Positions 15,576-24,805 of a stretch of DNA of 61,937 bases are shown piece by piece (the stretch's first letter is position 1; each line of letters begins with the position of its first letter). The notes beneath the pieces were generated by a model, which worked only from the letters and a program-made list of their open reading frames with translations, had not been told where the DNA came from and ran no database searches. The position numbers and the translations under genes are program-made. This DNA comes from an uncultured Acetatifactor sp. Its GTDB lineage: Bacteria; Bacillota; Clostridia; Lachnospirales; Lachnospiraceae. The stretch covers positions 1-61,937 of the forward strand of contig CAKRTS010000021.1 of assembly GCA_934402315.1 (NCBI GenBank). The letters run 5' to 3'.

Positions 15576-16226
15576 TCACTTATTATTGAAGTACTCCAAC
15601 ACCTCAAACAAATCCTTAAAAATGCAACTGCTCAGGCGCCGCATCTCCTCGTCCGGCGCGATCATGTCGGGCACCATCAGTGGGAACATCCCGGCTGCGT
15701 GGGCAGAGCGGATGCCGTTCGGCGAATCCTCTATCGCGTAAGCTTCCGTCGGGTCTGCACCGAGCTCCCTGCATGCCATCAGATAAATATCCGGCTGCGG
15801 TTTGGAATGCTCCACCATATCTCCGGTGATGACTGTGGAAAAATAGTCGCGGATTCCCGCCTGTTCCAGATGGTTCAGCACGGAAGAACGCCGCGTCGAA
15901 GAGGCAAGCCCGACCGTCCAGCCGTTTTCCTTCAGCCAGTCCAGAAGCTCCCTCACGCCCGGCTTCATCGGAAGCCCGTTTTTCTCAATATAATCCCAGA
16001 ACCACACGGATGCCTGTCCGCGGAAGCCCTCATAGTCAAAGTCCTCTCCGTAGGCATTCATGACGATCCGTCTGCTGTCATTCGCATTCAATCCGATGCA
16101 CTGCGGAAAAATTTCCGCCATGCCCGGCAATCCCTTTTCCTCCGCGACCGCAAGCCAGCTGTCCTGACAGAGCCGCTCGGTATCGAAAAGAACTCCGTCC
16201 ATATCAAAAACGACCGTATTTTTCAT
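15576..16226 (-). CDS. HAD-superfamily phosphatase (beta-phosphoglucomutase-like)
   Basis: A 216-residue HAD hydrolase. Motif I is VFDMDGVLFDTE (nucleophile and acid Asp), motif II LASSTRR, motif III lysine in HSKPQPDIYLMA and motif IV AIEDSPNGIRSA. The helical cap between residues 15 and 85 places it in subfamily I, close to beta-phosphoglucomutase and sugar-phosphate phosphatases. The substrate cannot be read from sequence. The start at 16226 has AGGAG 7 nt upstream. It follows the DHHW gene closely and precedes rsmA. Confidence 0.88.
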   Translation of the reverse strand: MKNTVVFDMDGVLFDTERLCQDSWLAVAEEKGLPGMAEIFPQCIGLNANDSRRIVMNAYGEDFDYEGFRGQASVWFWDYIEKNGLPMKPGVRELLDWLKENGWTVGLASSTRRSSVLNHLEQAGIRDYFSTVITGDMVEHSKPQPDIYLMACRELGADPTEAYAIEDSPNGIRSAHAAGMFPLMVPDMIAPDEEMRRLSSCIFKDLFEVLEYFNNK

Positions 16227-16240
16227 AATAGCTCCTGTTC

Positions 16241-17374
16241 TCACTCAATGTTTCCTGCCTGTCTATCATACACGAAATCATCCAAAAAGTGAACACAATT
16301 ATACAAAACAAGGACATCCCCCGAGGCGTACTGCCCGATCAGGTCAGACAGCCTTGCGTTGTAATATCTCGGGTCAAGTATATAAATGGTATCATAATGC
16401 GGCAGCAACAGCGGAACAAAGCAGTTTGCGTAGGAATCCTTAATGACAAGCAGTGTCTTTCCCGTCTCATAGCCTGTATTGATCTCCACAAACGCATGGT
16501 TATCGTCAAGGAAAAAGCCATACTGGTTCTTCGTGTCTAAATAGGATTCCTCATAGATAGAGCTCTTCACCGTGCTAAAATCATAGGTGACTCTGACCGG
16601 CTGCTGCGCAGTCTGCCCGAAATAATAGATCGAATCGGTTCTCCAGCCAATATTGATTTTAGAGTGCAGGGTTCCGAGGAAATCATCGGAGACCTGCACC
16701 ATGGATGCCACATCATAAGGATAAGCGGTCTCTCCCATTGCCTCCGCCCATGCCAGATACCCGTAATAGGCACCCAGCGAGGTCCAGTGGTGATCCGTGC
16801 GGTAATAGATGTCCTCCGCGGCATGCTCCCGCAGGGTCGATGCCGTATCGATGAATACACTGTCCCCGAGCTGCGTCTTCGCATACTCGAGAAATGCCGT
16901 CTGATCCCAGACCGGCGCGTTGGCGGGAAGCTTCTCCGCCAGAATGTTATCCGCCGTCGGCACCAGCATGACCTTCGCGTTCCAGTCCTGCACAAGCGCC
17001 GCCAGCATGGAAACCTTTTTCTGCACTGTCTCCTGCGGGTAATCCTCCGGGAGATGCTGCTCGATCAGATAGCCGTCCTTTGCGAGGTACACGCCGCCAA
17101 TCTCCTGCCTGCCGAAAGCAATATCCAGATAGGTCTTGATCGTGATCCACTTATCACGGCTGACAAACTGATCCGTCACATAGTCTTCATAGGTTTTCGT
17201 ATATTCGCCGCTGAACAGCGCTTCCGCGCTGAATTCCGGCCGTTCCGTCAGCAGCCTGTTCTCGGTCGGTGAATACAGCCGGTCAGCACTCGCCAGATCC
17301 GCCACTGTAAAAATCAGAATCACTGCCGCGAGCAGTATGACCGTAAACAGGGCATTCCGCTTTTCTTCGCTCAT
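16241..17374 (-). CDS. DHHW/AlgX-like exopolysaccharide O-acetylation protein
   Basis: A 377-residue protein with one N-terminal membrane segment and an extracytoplasmic SGNH-like domain. The signature RTDHHWTSLGAYYGY contains the Asp-His-His of the DHHW family, and VIKDSYANCFVPLL supplies the serine block, as in AlgJ/AlgX. It would transfer acetyl groups supplied by the MBOAT partner to a surface polysaccharide. It is encoded 14 nt after the MBOAT gene, in the usual order. Confidence 0.88.
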   Translation of the reverse strand: MSEEKRNALFTVILLAAVILIFTVADLASADRLYSPTENRLLTERPEFSAEALFSGEYTKTYEDYVTDQFVSRDKWITIKTYLDIAFGRQEIGGVYLAKDGYLIEQHLPEDYPQETVQKKVSMLAALVQDWNAKVMLVPTADNILAEKLPANAPVWDQTAFLEYAKTQLGDSVFIDTASTLREHAAEDIYYRTDHHWTSLGAYYGYLAWAEAMGETAYPYDVASMVQVSDDFLGTLHSKINIGWRTDSIYYFGQTAQQPVRVTYDFSTVKSSIYEESYLDTKNQYGFFLDDNHAFVEINTGYETGKTLLVIKDSYANCFVPLLLPHYDTIYILDPRYYNARLSDLIGQYASGDVLVLYNCVHFLDDFVYDRQAGNIE

Positions 17375-17388
17375 CTCTCGACCTCCCC

Positions 17389-18792
17389 TTAAAATCTGAA
17401 ATAAAGAAACGGGTTATAGGATGCGTCCACCACTCCCGCCACCGACAGCAGCAGAATCGCCGCAGGAATCACCTTTTCCCCGAGGCGGTAGAGGGCAAGT
17501 CCGATGCCCGTGGAAGACTGCTCCAGACGTTCCGCGAGTCTGTGCGGAAACGGCGTCGCCGCGGCAGCCGCGATAAGAAACAGGATCACATACTGTCTTC
17601 CCAGATAGAGCGCCTGTCTGTCGTAAAGTCCCCCGCCGCCGGTCAGTGCCTGAAAATACTGCCAGATCTGCCCCGGTGTCCCCAGCTCGAACATGACCCA
17701 TCCCAGGAGCACAACGACCGTGTTGTACAGGAAACCGACCACGCCCGGAAGCGCCTTCAGCACCTTGCCCAGAAAGAGCTTCTCAAGGGACAGAAACAGT
17801 GCGAACCAGAGCCCCCAGAACAGGAAGTTCCAGCCCGCCCCGTGCCAGATGCCCGTCAGCATCCAGACGATCAGGATGTTAAACAGCTGCCTTGCCCTGC
17901 CCTTGCGGTTTCCGCCGAGCGGTATATAGACATATTCGCGGAACCAGCTTCCGAGGGATATGTGCCATCTCCGCCAGAACTCCGTGACAGAGGTGGAGAT
18001 ATAGGGATAATTGAAATTTTCCGGGAAATGAAAGCCCATCATCTCCCCAAGCCCGATCGCCATATCGGAATATCCCGAAAAGTCGAAGTAGATCTGAAGG
18101 GCAAACGCCGCAATTCCCAGCCATGCGGTCATGGCGCTCATGGAGGTATATGCGGACACCTGCGTCCAGAGCTGTCCCATCTGGTTTGCAAGCAGCACCT
18201 TCTTTCCGAGCCCGACGCAGAAACGTTTTAAACCGTGGCTGATCGCGCAGATGTCCGCGCTCCGGCTCTGCAGCTCCCGCGCCACATCCCGGTATTTCAC
18301 GATCGGCCCGGCGATCAGCTGCGGAAACATTGTGACGAACACGGAAAAGTCCAGAAGATTCTTCTGCACCTTTGCCTCTCCCCGGTAGACGTCGATCGTA
18401 TAGGACATCGTCTGGAAGGTGTAAAAGGAAATGCCGATCGGCAGCGGCAGATTCAGGAGCGGAATGTGCGCGCCAAAGACCGTGTTCACCGTTCCGATCA
18501 GGAAGTCTGCATACTTGAAAAATCCAAGCACGAAAAGATTAATAACCACGGAGGAGAGCAGAAACAGCCTTGCTTTCGGCGTTCCCCGGAACCGCTCAAT
18601 CATCCTGCCGTTGAAATAGTCCACTGCAATGGAAAACAGCATCAGCAGGACATATACCGGCTCTCCCCACGCATAAAAAAACAGACTCCCAAAGAGGAGG
18701 ATGAGATTCTTCATCCCCCTGGGAGCCACATAATAGCAAATCATGAATATCGGCAAAAACCGAAAGAGAAAAAGCACACTGCTGAAAACCAT
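17389..18792 (-). CDS. MBOAT-family O-acyltransferase (AlgI-like)
   Basis: A 467-residue polytopic membrane protein. Family landmarks include FYTFQTMSYTIDVYRGE, QIYFDFSGYSDMAIGLG, and the catalytic-histidine block LTGIWHGAGWNFLFWG. AlgI/PatA-type MBOAT proteins carry acetyl groups across the membrane for modification of polysaccharides by a DHHW partner, which is the next gene. The three genes from 19486 down to 16241 form one operon. Confidence 0.92.
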   Translation of the reverse strand: MVFSSVLFLFRFLPIFMICYYVAPRGMKNLILLFGSLFFYAWGEPVYVLLMLFSIAVDYFNGRMIERFRGTPKARLFLLSSVVINLFVLGFFKYADFLIGTVNTVFGAHIPLLNLPLPIGISFYTFQTMSYTIDVYRGEAKVQKNLLDFSVFVTMFPQLIAGPIVKYRDVARELQSRSADICAISHGLKRFCVGLGKKVLLANQMGQLWTQVSAYTSMSAMTAWLGIAAFALQIYFDFSGYSDMAIGLGEMMGFHFPENFNYPYISTSVTEFWRRWHISLGSWFREYVYIPLGGNRKGRARQLFNILIVWMLTGIWHGAGWNFLFWGLWFALFLSLEKLFLGKVLKALPGVVGFLYNTVVVLLGWVMFELGTPGQIWQYFQALTGGGGLYDRQALYLGRQYVILFLIAAAAATPFPHRLAERLEQSSTGIGLALYRLGEKVIPAAILLLSVAGVVDASYNPFLYFRF

Positions 18793-18796
18793 TGCC

Positions 18797-19486
18797 TTAC
18801 TCCTCTGTCTGCTGTACCTGCTGTCTGATAATTTCGATCACGCGTCCGTTGACCTCTCTGCACTGCTCGATCACAGCCTCGTCTCCCTGCTCCATCGCAG
18901 CGTCCGTGTCGGCTCCAAGCTGTACAAAGCACACATAGTTTCCGATCTTCTCCACCTGGGATGCCTGCACCTTCCCGACATTCATGGGGTACTGCATCTG
19001 CTGGTTGATCTCGCCGTCGCGGTAGGCATTCAGCGCGCTCTCAACCGCATCCACCTGATCCGGCTTTGCCTTCACGACAACGATCGTATCTACATTGACA
19101 CTAATCATCGGCATCTCGCCCATGTAGTCCTCATACATATCCTGTGTCAGACCGAAGGACATCTCCAGAAAATCCGGAAAGATCTGCGTGTTCGGCCAGT
19201 AATCGTCTCCCAGTTCATCCGTCACTGCCTTACGGATTGCCTCCATCTCCTCTGTCCAGCCGTTTGCATAGTCATAGCCGTTCGCAACCGTTCCGCTGTA
19301 ACCCTCATCCTCAGACGGCTGGGATTCCTCGCTGCTCTCCTGCGTAGCGCTGCTTTCCTCCGAAGTGCTGCTCTCACTGCTTGATTCAACGCCGCTCTGG
19401 CTCCCGGGATTCTCCTCTTTACTGCTGCAGCCCGCAGCGGTAACCATCAGCAGACCCATACTTAACATCACTAATAATTTTTTCAT
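18797..19486 (-). CDS. DUF4358 lipoprotein
   Basis: A 229-residue lipoprotein: signal MKKLLVMLSMGLLMVTAAGC with lipobox TAAGC, a Ser/Glu-rich linker (about 22-65), then a DUF4358 domain (MISVNVDTIVVVKAKPDQVDAVESAL). DUF4358 proteins regularly accompany MBOAT and DHHW genes in Clostridia. It likely sits on the outer face of the membrane as part of the acetylation machinery. The exact role is not known. Confidence 0.85.
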   Translation of the reverse strand: MKKLLVMLSMGLLMVTAAGCSSKEENPGSQSGVESSSESSTSEESSATQESSEESQPSEDEGYSGTVANGYDYANGWTEEMEAIRKAVTDELGDDYWPNTQIFPDFLEMSFGLTQDMYEDYMGEMPMISVNVDTIVVVKAKPDQVDAVESALNAYRDGEINQQMQYPMNVGKVQASQVEKIGNYVCFVQLGADTDAAMEQGDEAVIEQCREVNGRVIEIIRQQVQQTEE

Positions 19487-19575
19487 AAACCTCTCCCTTC
19501 CGCGCAGCTGCTGCCGCGCTGTGTTGCTTGTATTGTTCCCATTTCCTGAATTTTTATTTCCCCGTAAGTTCTTTT

Positions 19576-19604
19576 TTGACGAGGATGGGGGAATATGTTA
19601 GAAT
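19576..19604 (+). promoter_or_regulatory. Promoter of the ABC-F gene
   Basis: TTGACG (19576-19581), 17 nt, TAGAAT (19599-19604). It fires away from the divergent DUF4358 operon and gives a short leader before ATG 19644. Confidence 0.7.
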
Positions 19605-19643
19605 AATACTTATTGTCACAAGAAAAATCAAGAGGAAAAATTT

Positions 19644-21200
19644 ATGAGTATTTTAAATGTAGAACATCTCACCCACGGCTTCGGCGACCGCGCCATTTTC
19701 AACGACGTATCCTTCCGCCTGCTGAAAGGGGAGCACATCGGGCTGATCGGTGCAAACGGCGAAGGAAAATCGACCTTCATGAACATTATCACCGGGAAGC
19801 TGATGCCCGACGAGGGAAAGGTCGAATGGGCGAAAAATGTGCGTGTAGGCTATCTGGATCAGCACACGGTTCTTACCCCGGGAATGACGATCCGTCAGGT
19901 GCTCTCCTCCGCCTTCGACTTTCTATATGAAATGGAGCAGCAGATGAATGCCCTCTATGAAAAAATGGGCGACGCCACACCGGAGGAGCTGGAGAGCTAT
20001 CTGGAGGAGACCGGCACGCTGCAGGAGCTTCTCACCATGCATGACTTTTACATGATCGACGCAAAGGTCGAGGAGGTCGCCAGGGCGCTCGGTTTGACCG
20101 ACATCGGTCTTGACCGCGATGTGACAGAGTTGTCAGGCGGTCAGAGAACCAAGGTGCTACTCGGCAAGCTGCTACTTGAGAAACCCGATATTCTCCTGCT
20201 CGACGAGCCGACCAACTATCTCGATGCCGAGCATATCGAATGGCTGAAGCGCTACCTCTCCGAATACGAGAATGCATTCATCCTCATCAGCCACGACATT
20301 CCGTTTTTAAACAGCGTCGTCAACCTGATCTACCACATGGATAATCAGGAGCTGAACCGCTACGTCGGCGACTATGACAAATTCCAGGAAGTCTACGCCA
20401 TGAAAAAGTCCCAGCTGGAAGCAGCCTACAATAAACAGCAGAAGGAGATCGCCGACCTGAAGGACTTCGTTGCGAGGAACAAGGCGAGAGTCTCCACCAG
20501 AAACATGGCAATGTCTCGCCAGAAAAAGCTGGACAAGATGGACGTCATAGAGCTTGCGGCGGAAAAGCCGAAACCGGAGTTCAACTTCCGTGAGGCGCGC
20601 ACTCCCGGCAGAGTCCTCTTTGAGACACACGATCTTGTCATCGGCTACGACGAACCACTCTCAAAGCCTTTAAATCTCTCGATGGAGCGTGGGCAGAAGA
20701 TTGTGCTGACCGGTGCGAACGGTATCGGTAAGACAACGCTCTTAAAGAGCATCCTCGGCCTTATCCCGCCGCTTTCCGGCAGTGTGGAGCAGGGCGATTA
20801 TCTGGAAATCGGCTACTTTGAGCAGGAGATGAGCGGAGATACCGGAAACAGCTGTATCGACGAGATCTGGAAGGAATTTCCGGGCTTCACGCAGTATGAG
20901 GTCCGCTCCGCGCTTGCAAAATGCGGACTGACAACGAAGCACATCGAATCTCTTGTCAAGGTTTTAAGCGGCGGCGAGCAGGCAAAGGTACGCCTGTGCA
21001 AGCTCATCAACCGCGACACTAACATTCTTCTGCTCGACGAGCCGACGAACCATCTCGACGTCGATGCAAAGGACGAGCTGAAACGCGCTCTCAAGGCATA
21101 CAAGGGCAGTGTCCTCATGGTCTGCCACGAGCCGGACTTCTACGAAGGGCTGGCAACCGATGTCTGGGACTGCACAAAATGGACAACAAAGGTAATTTAA
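19644..21200 (+). CDS. ABC-F family ATP-binding protein
   Basis: A 518-residue cytoplasmic protein with two ABC ATPase domains and no membrane segment. The first has GANGEGKST, LSGGQRTK and LLLDEPTNYLD; the second has GANGIGKTT, LSGGEQAK and LLLDEPTNHLD. The linker (about 245-320, MKKSQLEAAYNKQQKEIADLK) is the charged helical P-site tRNA interaction motif region. ABC-F proteins act on stalled or antibiotic-bound ribosomes; this length fits the housekeeping YkpA/YbiT type, so resistance should not be assumed. The next gene starts 1 nt after its stop. Confidence 0.92.
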   Translation: MSILNVEHLTHGFGDRAIFNDVSFRLLKGEHIGLIGANGEGKSTFMNIITGKLMPDEGKVEWAKNVRVGYLDQHTVLTPGMTIRQVLSSAFDFLYEMEQQMNALYEKMGDATPEELESYLEETGTLQELLTMHDFYMIDAKVEEVARALGLTDIGLDRDVTELSGGQRTKVLLGKLLLEKPDILLLDEPTNYLDAEHIEWLKRYLSEYENAFILISHDIPFLNSVVNLIYHMDNQELNRYVGDYDKFQEVYAMKKSQLEAAYNKQQKEIADLKDFVARNKARVSTRNMAMSRQKKLDKMDVIELAAEKPKPEFNFREARTPGRVLFETHDLVIGYDEPLSKPLNLSMERGQKIVLTGANGIGKTTLLKSILGLIPPLSGSVEQGDYLEIGYFEQEMSGDTGNSCIDEIWKEFPGFTQYEVRSALAKCGLTTKHIESLVKVLSGGEQAKVRLCKLINRDTNILLLDEPTNHLDVDAKDELKRALKAYKGSVLMVCHEPDFYEGLATDVWDCTKWTTKVI

Positions 21201-21201
21201 A

Positions 21202-23001
21202 ATGAAAACTGAAAAGAAAAAAGAATTTTCCCTGATCCCTTATCTATTAAAGTTCAAATGGCATTATTTCGTGGGCATTATCATCCTGCTGCTGGTCGAT
21301 CTGGCAAGCCTGCTCATTCCGCAGTATACCGGCGAGGTCATTGACGGACTGACAAAGGGCTCCTTCGGCTTCGAGGGTGTCAAACCCCTTCTGATCTGTA
21401 TTTTCCTCGCGGGTCTCACGATGATGCTCGGGCGCTTCGGCTGGCGTTTCTTTATCATCGGCGCCTCCCGCGGCATTGAATACCAGATGCGTAACGATAT
21501 GTTCCGCCACCTTGAAAAGCTGTCGGCGCGCTATTACAACAGCCACAAGACCGGCGATCTGATGGCGCATTTCACGAATGACCTGCTGGCAATCCGCAAG
21601 GCTGTCGGCATCGCAGTCATCACCGCCTTCGATGCGGTTGTCATGACCATAATGGTGCTTGTCAAGATGGTCGTCTACGTCGATTTCCGGCTGACGTTAC
21701 TCGCCTTTGTGCCGCTGATCCTCGTTGCGTTCGGCTGCTATTACTACGGCATTGAACAGAAAAAGCGCCAGACCAGATGTCAGGAGGCATTTTCCCTGCT
21801 CTCCGACAAGGTGCAGGAAAGCCTTGCGGGCGTCCGTGTGCTCAAAGCCTTCGTTCAGGAGGAAGAAGACTTCCGCGCCTTTGAAAAGGCAAGCATCAAT
21901 AATATGGAAAAGAATCTCGCCGTCGTAAAGCTCCAGGCGGTCTTCGGCCCGGCTCTGGATGCCATCACGGGCTTCAGTCTCCTGCTCACACTGCTCTTCG
22001 GAGGTAAGATGGTCTTAAACGGCACGGTCAGCATCGGACAGTTTGTCGCCTTCAACTCTTACATCGGTATGCTCGTATGGCCCATGATCGCCTGCGGCGA
22101 CTGCATCAACTCCTTCACACAGGCATCTGCGGCGTTCCACCGCATTGCCGCTATTTTCCGCGAGGAGCCCGATATTGTCGATCCGACTCTTTCGGAGGGC
22201 GCAGACCCCGGTATGAACGCAAAGCTGCAGTTAAAGGGTGATATTCAGTTGAAGAACCTCACCTTCACTTACCCCGACGGCGACGCACCGGTGTTGAAAA
22301 ACATCGACCTGCACATCCGTCAGGGAGAGATGCTGGGTATTCTCGGACGCACAGGAAGCGGAAAGTCCTCCCTCGCCGACCTGCTGCTCAGAGTCTATGA
22401 CTGTGAAAAGGGAATGCTGCTTCTCGACGACATACCGATCAGCGAAATTCCCCTTGCCGTCCTGCACAGGGATGTCGCCTATGTTCCGCAGGACAACTTC
22501 CTGTTCTCCGACACGCTGGAGGAAAACATTGCCTTCGGTCTTGAAGACCGTATTAAAGAGCATCCCGAGCTTCGTGACAGCATCCATGCGGCTGCCATGA
22601 ATGCCTGCATCCACGACAATATCATGGACTTCCCGGAAAATTACCTGACGCTCGTCGGCGAGCGCGGCGTGACTCTCTCGGGCGGTCAGAAGCAGCGGAG
22701 CTCCATCGCGCGGGCGCTGTTAAAGGATGCCTCGATCCTGATCCTTGACGACTCCCTGTCCGCCGTCGATACGGACACTGAGGAGCAGATTCTGGAAAAC
22801 CTGCTCCGGCTGCGCAAGGACAAGACCACCATTATCATCGCCCACCGTATCTCCACGCTGCAAAAGGCGGATCACATCGCCGTGCTGACGGACGGCGCCA
22901 TGACGGAGTACGGCACGCACGACGAGCTGGTCGCTCTGGGCGGCTTCTATGCCCATATCAACGAGAAACAGCAGCTTGAACAGGAGCTGAAGGAATTATA
23001 A
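21202..23001 (+). CDS. Heterodimeric ABC exporter, subunit 1 (degenerate site)
   Basis: A 599-residue ABC half-transporter, with membrane domain (about 1-320) and ATPase domain. Walker A is GRTGSGKSS and the signature LSGGQKQR is canonical, but the residue after Walker B is Asp (LILDDSLSAVD), not the catalytic Glu. That is the degenerate half of heterodimeric exporters such as TM287/288 or BmrCD. It is translationally linked to the next gene, which provides the complementary half. Substrate is probably a drug or lipid. Confidence 0.9.
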   Translation: MKTEKKKEFSLIPYLLKFKWHYFVGIIILLLVDLASLLIPQYTGEVIDGLTKGSFGFEGVKPLLICIFLAGLTMMLGRFGWRFFIIGASRGIEYQMRNDMFRHLEKLSARYYNSHKTGDLMAHFTNDLLAIRKAVGIAVITAFDAVVMTIMVLVKMVVYVDFRLTLLAFVPLILVAFGCYYYGIEQKKRQTRCQEAFSLLSDKVQESLAGVRVLKAFVQEEEDFRAFEKASINNMEKNLAVVKLQAVFGPALDAITGFSLLLTLLFGGKMVLNGTVSIGQFVAFNSYIGMLVWPMIACGDCINSFTQASAAFHRIAAIFREEPDIVDPTLSEGADPGMNAKLQLKGDIQLKNLTFTYPDGDAPVLKNIDLHIRQGEMLGILGRTGSGKSSLADLLLRVYDCEKGMLLLDDIPISEIPLAVLHRDVAYVPQDNFLFSDTLEENIAFGLEDRIKEHPELRDSIHAAAMNACIHDNIMDFPENYLTLVGERGVTLSGGQKQRSSIARALLKDASILILDDSLSAVDTDTEEQILENLLRLRKDKTTIIIAHRISTLQKADHIAVLTDGAMTEYGTHDELVALGGFYAHINEKQQLEQELKEL

Positions 23002-23029
23002 ATGTATCTGTACAGAAATGAGGATTGCT

Positions 23030-24805
23030 ATGAATACTTTGACTGAGGATAAGCTGGAATCCAGCTATAAGGGAAACGCCCTGCTGCGTCTCCTCTCCTA
23101 CATGAAGCCCTATCTCGGGTGGTTTCTTCTCTGTCTGGCGCTGGTGCTTGCGCTGACAGGCTTTGACCTCTACCGCCCCATCCTGATCGGCGACGCGATC
23201 GATCTCTTCGAGACACAGGGAAATTACGACGTCATCATTGACACTGCGATCAAATACGGCATTGTGCTTGCCTTGAGCTTTGTCTTTAATCTGGTTCAGA
23301 CATGGGTTCTCCAGAAGACAGGACAGCGCATCATCCTGACTGTCCGCAAGGAGCTTTATGCCCACATCCAGTCCCTGAGCTGCCGCTATTTCGACCTGAC
23401 CCCTGTCGGAAAGCTGGTGACGCGCGTGACAAACGATGTCGAAGCGTTGAACGAGATGTACTCCGGCATTCTGGTCCGTCTGTTCCGTAACATCGTGAAG
23501 ATCATCGGTCTGGCGATCGTCATGCTGACACTGGATCTGAAGCTCGCGCTGATCTCCTTTGTACTGCTGCCCGTCGTGGCTGTGCTCACGGTCGTTTTCC
23601 GGAAGATTTCGCGCAAGACCTACCGGATTACGAGAACGCGCCTGACTGACCTCAACACCTTCCTTTCGGAGAATATTTCCGGGATGCGCATCATCCAGAT
23701 CTTCGGGCGTGAGGAGAGAAAATTCGACGAGTTTAACGACAGAAACTATAAATACTACAGGGCCTTTTACCGGGAAATGCTGGTATTCGCCATCTTCCGC
23801 CCGCTGATCTATATTCTCAGCGTGCTGTCGCTGATGCTGGTGCTGGGTGTCGGAAGCCGCGAGGTTCTGGGCAATGTCATCTCGATTGGCACGCTCTACA
23901 TCTTTGCGCAGTACATCCAGTCCTTTTTCGAGCCGATTCAGGAGCTGGCGGAGCAGTTTTCCACCCTCCAGTCCTCTCTTGCGTCCGCAGAAAAAATCTT
24001 CACGATCATGGACGAGGACGCGCTTGTGCCGGAGCCCGGAAATCCGGTCGTCCTGCCGGAGATCAAGGGGCGGATCGAGTTCGACCATGTCTGGTTCGCC
24101 TACGACAATGAAAATTATGTCCTGCGGGATGTGTCCTTTGTCATTGAGCCGGGCCAGAAGGTTGCCTTTGTCGGCGCGACCGGTGCCGGTAAATCCTCGA
24201 TCCTGAACCTGATCGGACGATACTATGACATCCAGCAGGGTCATATCTATATCGACGGTGTTGACATTCGGAATATCAGCAAGAAGCAGCTCAGAAGCGC
24301 AATCGGTCAGATGCAGCAGGATGTGTTTATCTTTGAGGGAACCGTGGAGAGCAATATAAGACTTTACGACGAAGACATTACTTCGGAAGAGGTACGGGAG
24401 GCGGCGGAATATGTCAATGCATCCCGGTTCATTGAGAAATTGCCGAATGGCTATGAGGAACCTGTGTCCGAACGCGGCTCCACCTTCTCCGCCGGTGAGC
24501 GTCAGCTTCTGTCCTTCGCGCGGACACTCGCACATAAGCCGAGCATCCTTGTCATGGATGAAGCCACCGCCAACATCGACACGGAGACGGAGGCGCTGAT
24601 TCAGGAAGCCCTTGAAAAGCTGATGAAGGGCCGAACGACAATCATGGTTGCGCACCGCCTCTCCACCATCCAGCACGCGGACTGCATCATGGTCATGCAC
24701 AAGGGCAAGATCAGAGAGCGCGGCACGCATCAGGAGCTCCTCGCCCAGAACGGCATTTATAAGAAGCTCTACGAATTACAGATCCATCATGAGATAACCG
24801 CCTGA
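23030..24805 (+). CDS. Heterodimeric ABC exporter, subunit 2 (catalytic Glu)
   Basis: A 591-residue partner of subunit 1. Walker A is GATGAGKSS, Walker B LVMDEATANID carries the catalytic Glu, and the signature is altered to FSAGERQ. The complementary defects in the two subunits mark an asymmetric heterodimer with one working ATP site. The start is placed at ATG 23030, which has AGGA upstream; an in-frame ATG at 23018 is less well placed. The 3' end overlaps the convergent PHP gene by 19 nt. Confidence 0.9.
   Translation: MNTLTEDKLESSYKGNALLRLLSYMKPYLGWFLLCLALVLALTGFDLYRPILIGDAIDLFETQGNYDVIIDTAIKYGIVLALSFVFNLVQTWVLQKTGQRIILTVRKELYAHIQSLSCRYFDLTPVGKLVTRVTNDVEALNEMYSGILVRLFRNIVKIIGLAIVMLTLDLKLALISFVLLPVVAVLTVVFRKISRKTYRITRTRLTDLNTFLSENISGMRIIQIFGREERKFDEFNDRNYKYYRAFYREMLVFAIFRPLIYILSVLSLMLVLGVGSREVLGNVISIGTLYIFAQYIQSFFEPIQELAEQFSTLQSSLASAEKIFTIMDEDALVPEPGNPVVLPEIKGRIEFDHVWFAYDNENYVLRDVSFVIEPGQKVAFVGATGAGKSSILNLIGRYYDIQQGHIYIDGVDIRNISKKQLRSAIGQMQQDVFIFEGTVESNIRLYDEDITSEEVREAAEYVNASRFIEKLPNGYEEPVSERGSTFSAGERQLLSFARTLAHKPSILVMDEATANIDTETEALIQEALEKLMKGRTTIMVAHRLSTIQHADCIMVMHKGKIRERGTHQELLAQNGIYKKLYELQIHHEITA

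Noticed and set aside
19644..21200. ABC-F gene as an antibiotic resistance determinant
   Set aside because: Its sequence layout fits housekeeping YkpA/YbiT-like proteins and nothing in the context suggests resistance.
22958..24730. 590-codon minus-strand ORF opposite the second ABC subunit
   Set aside because: The plus strand carries all ABC motifs; the minus frame is His/Asp-rich shadow sequence.
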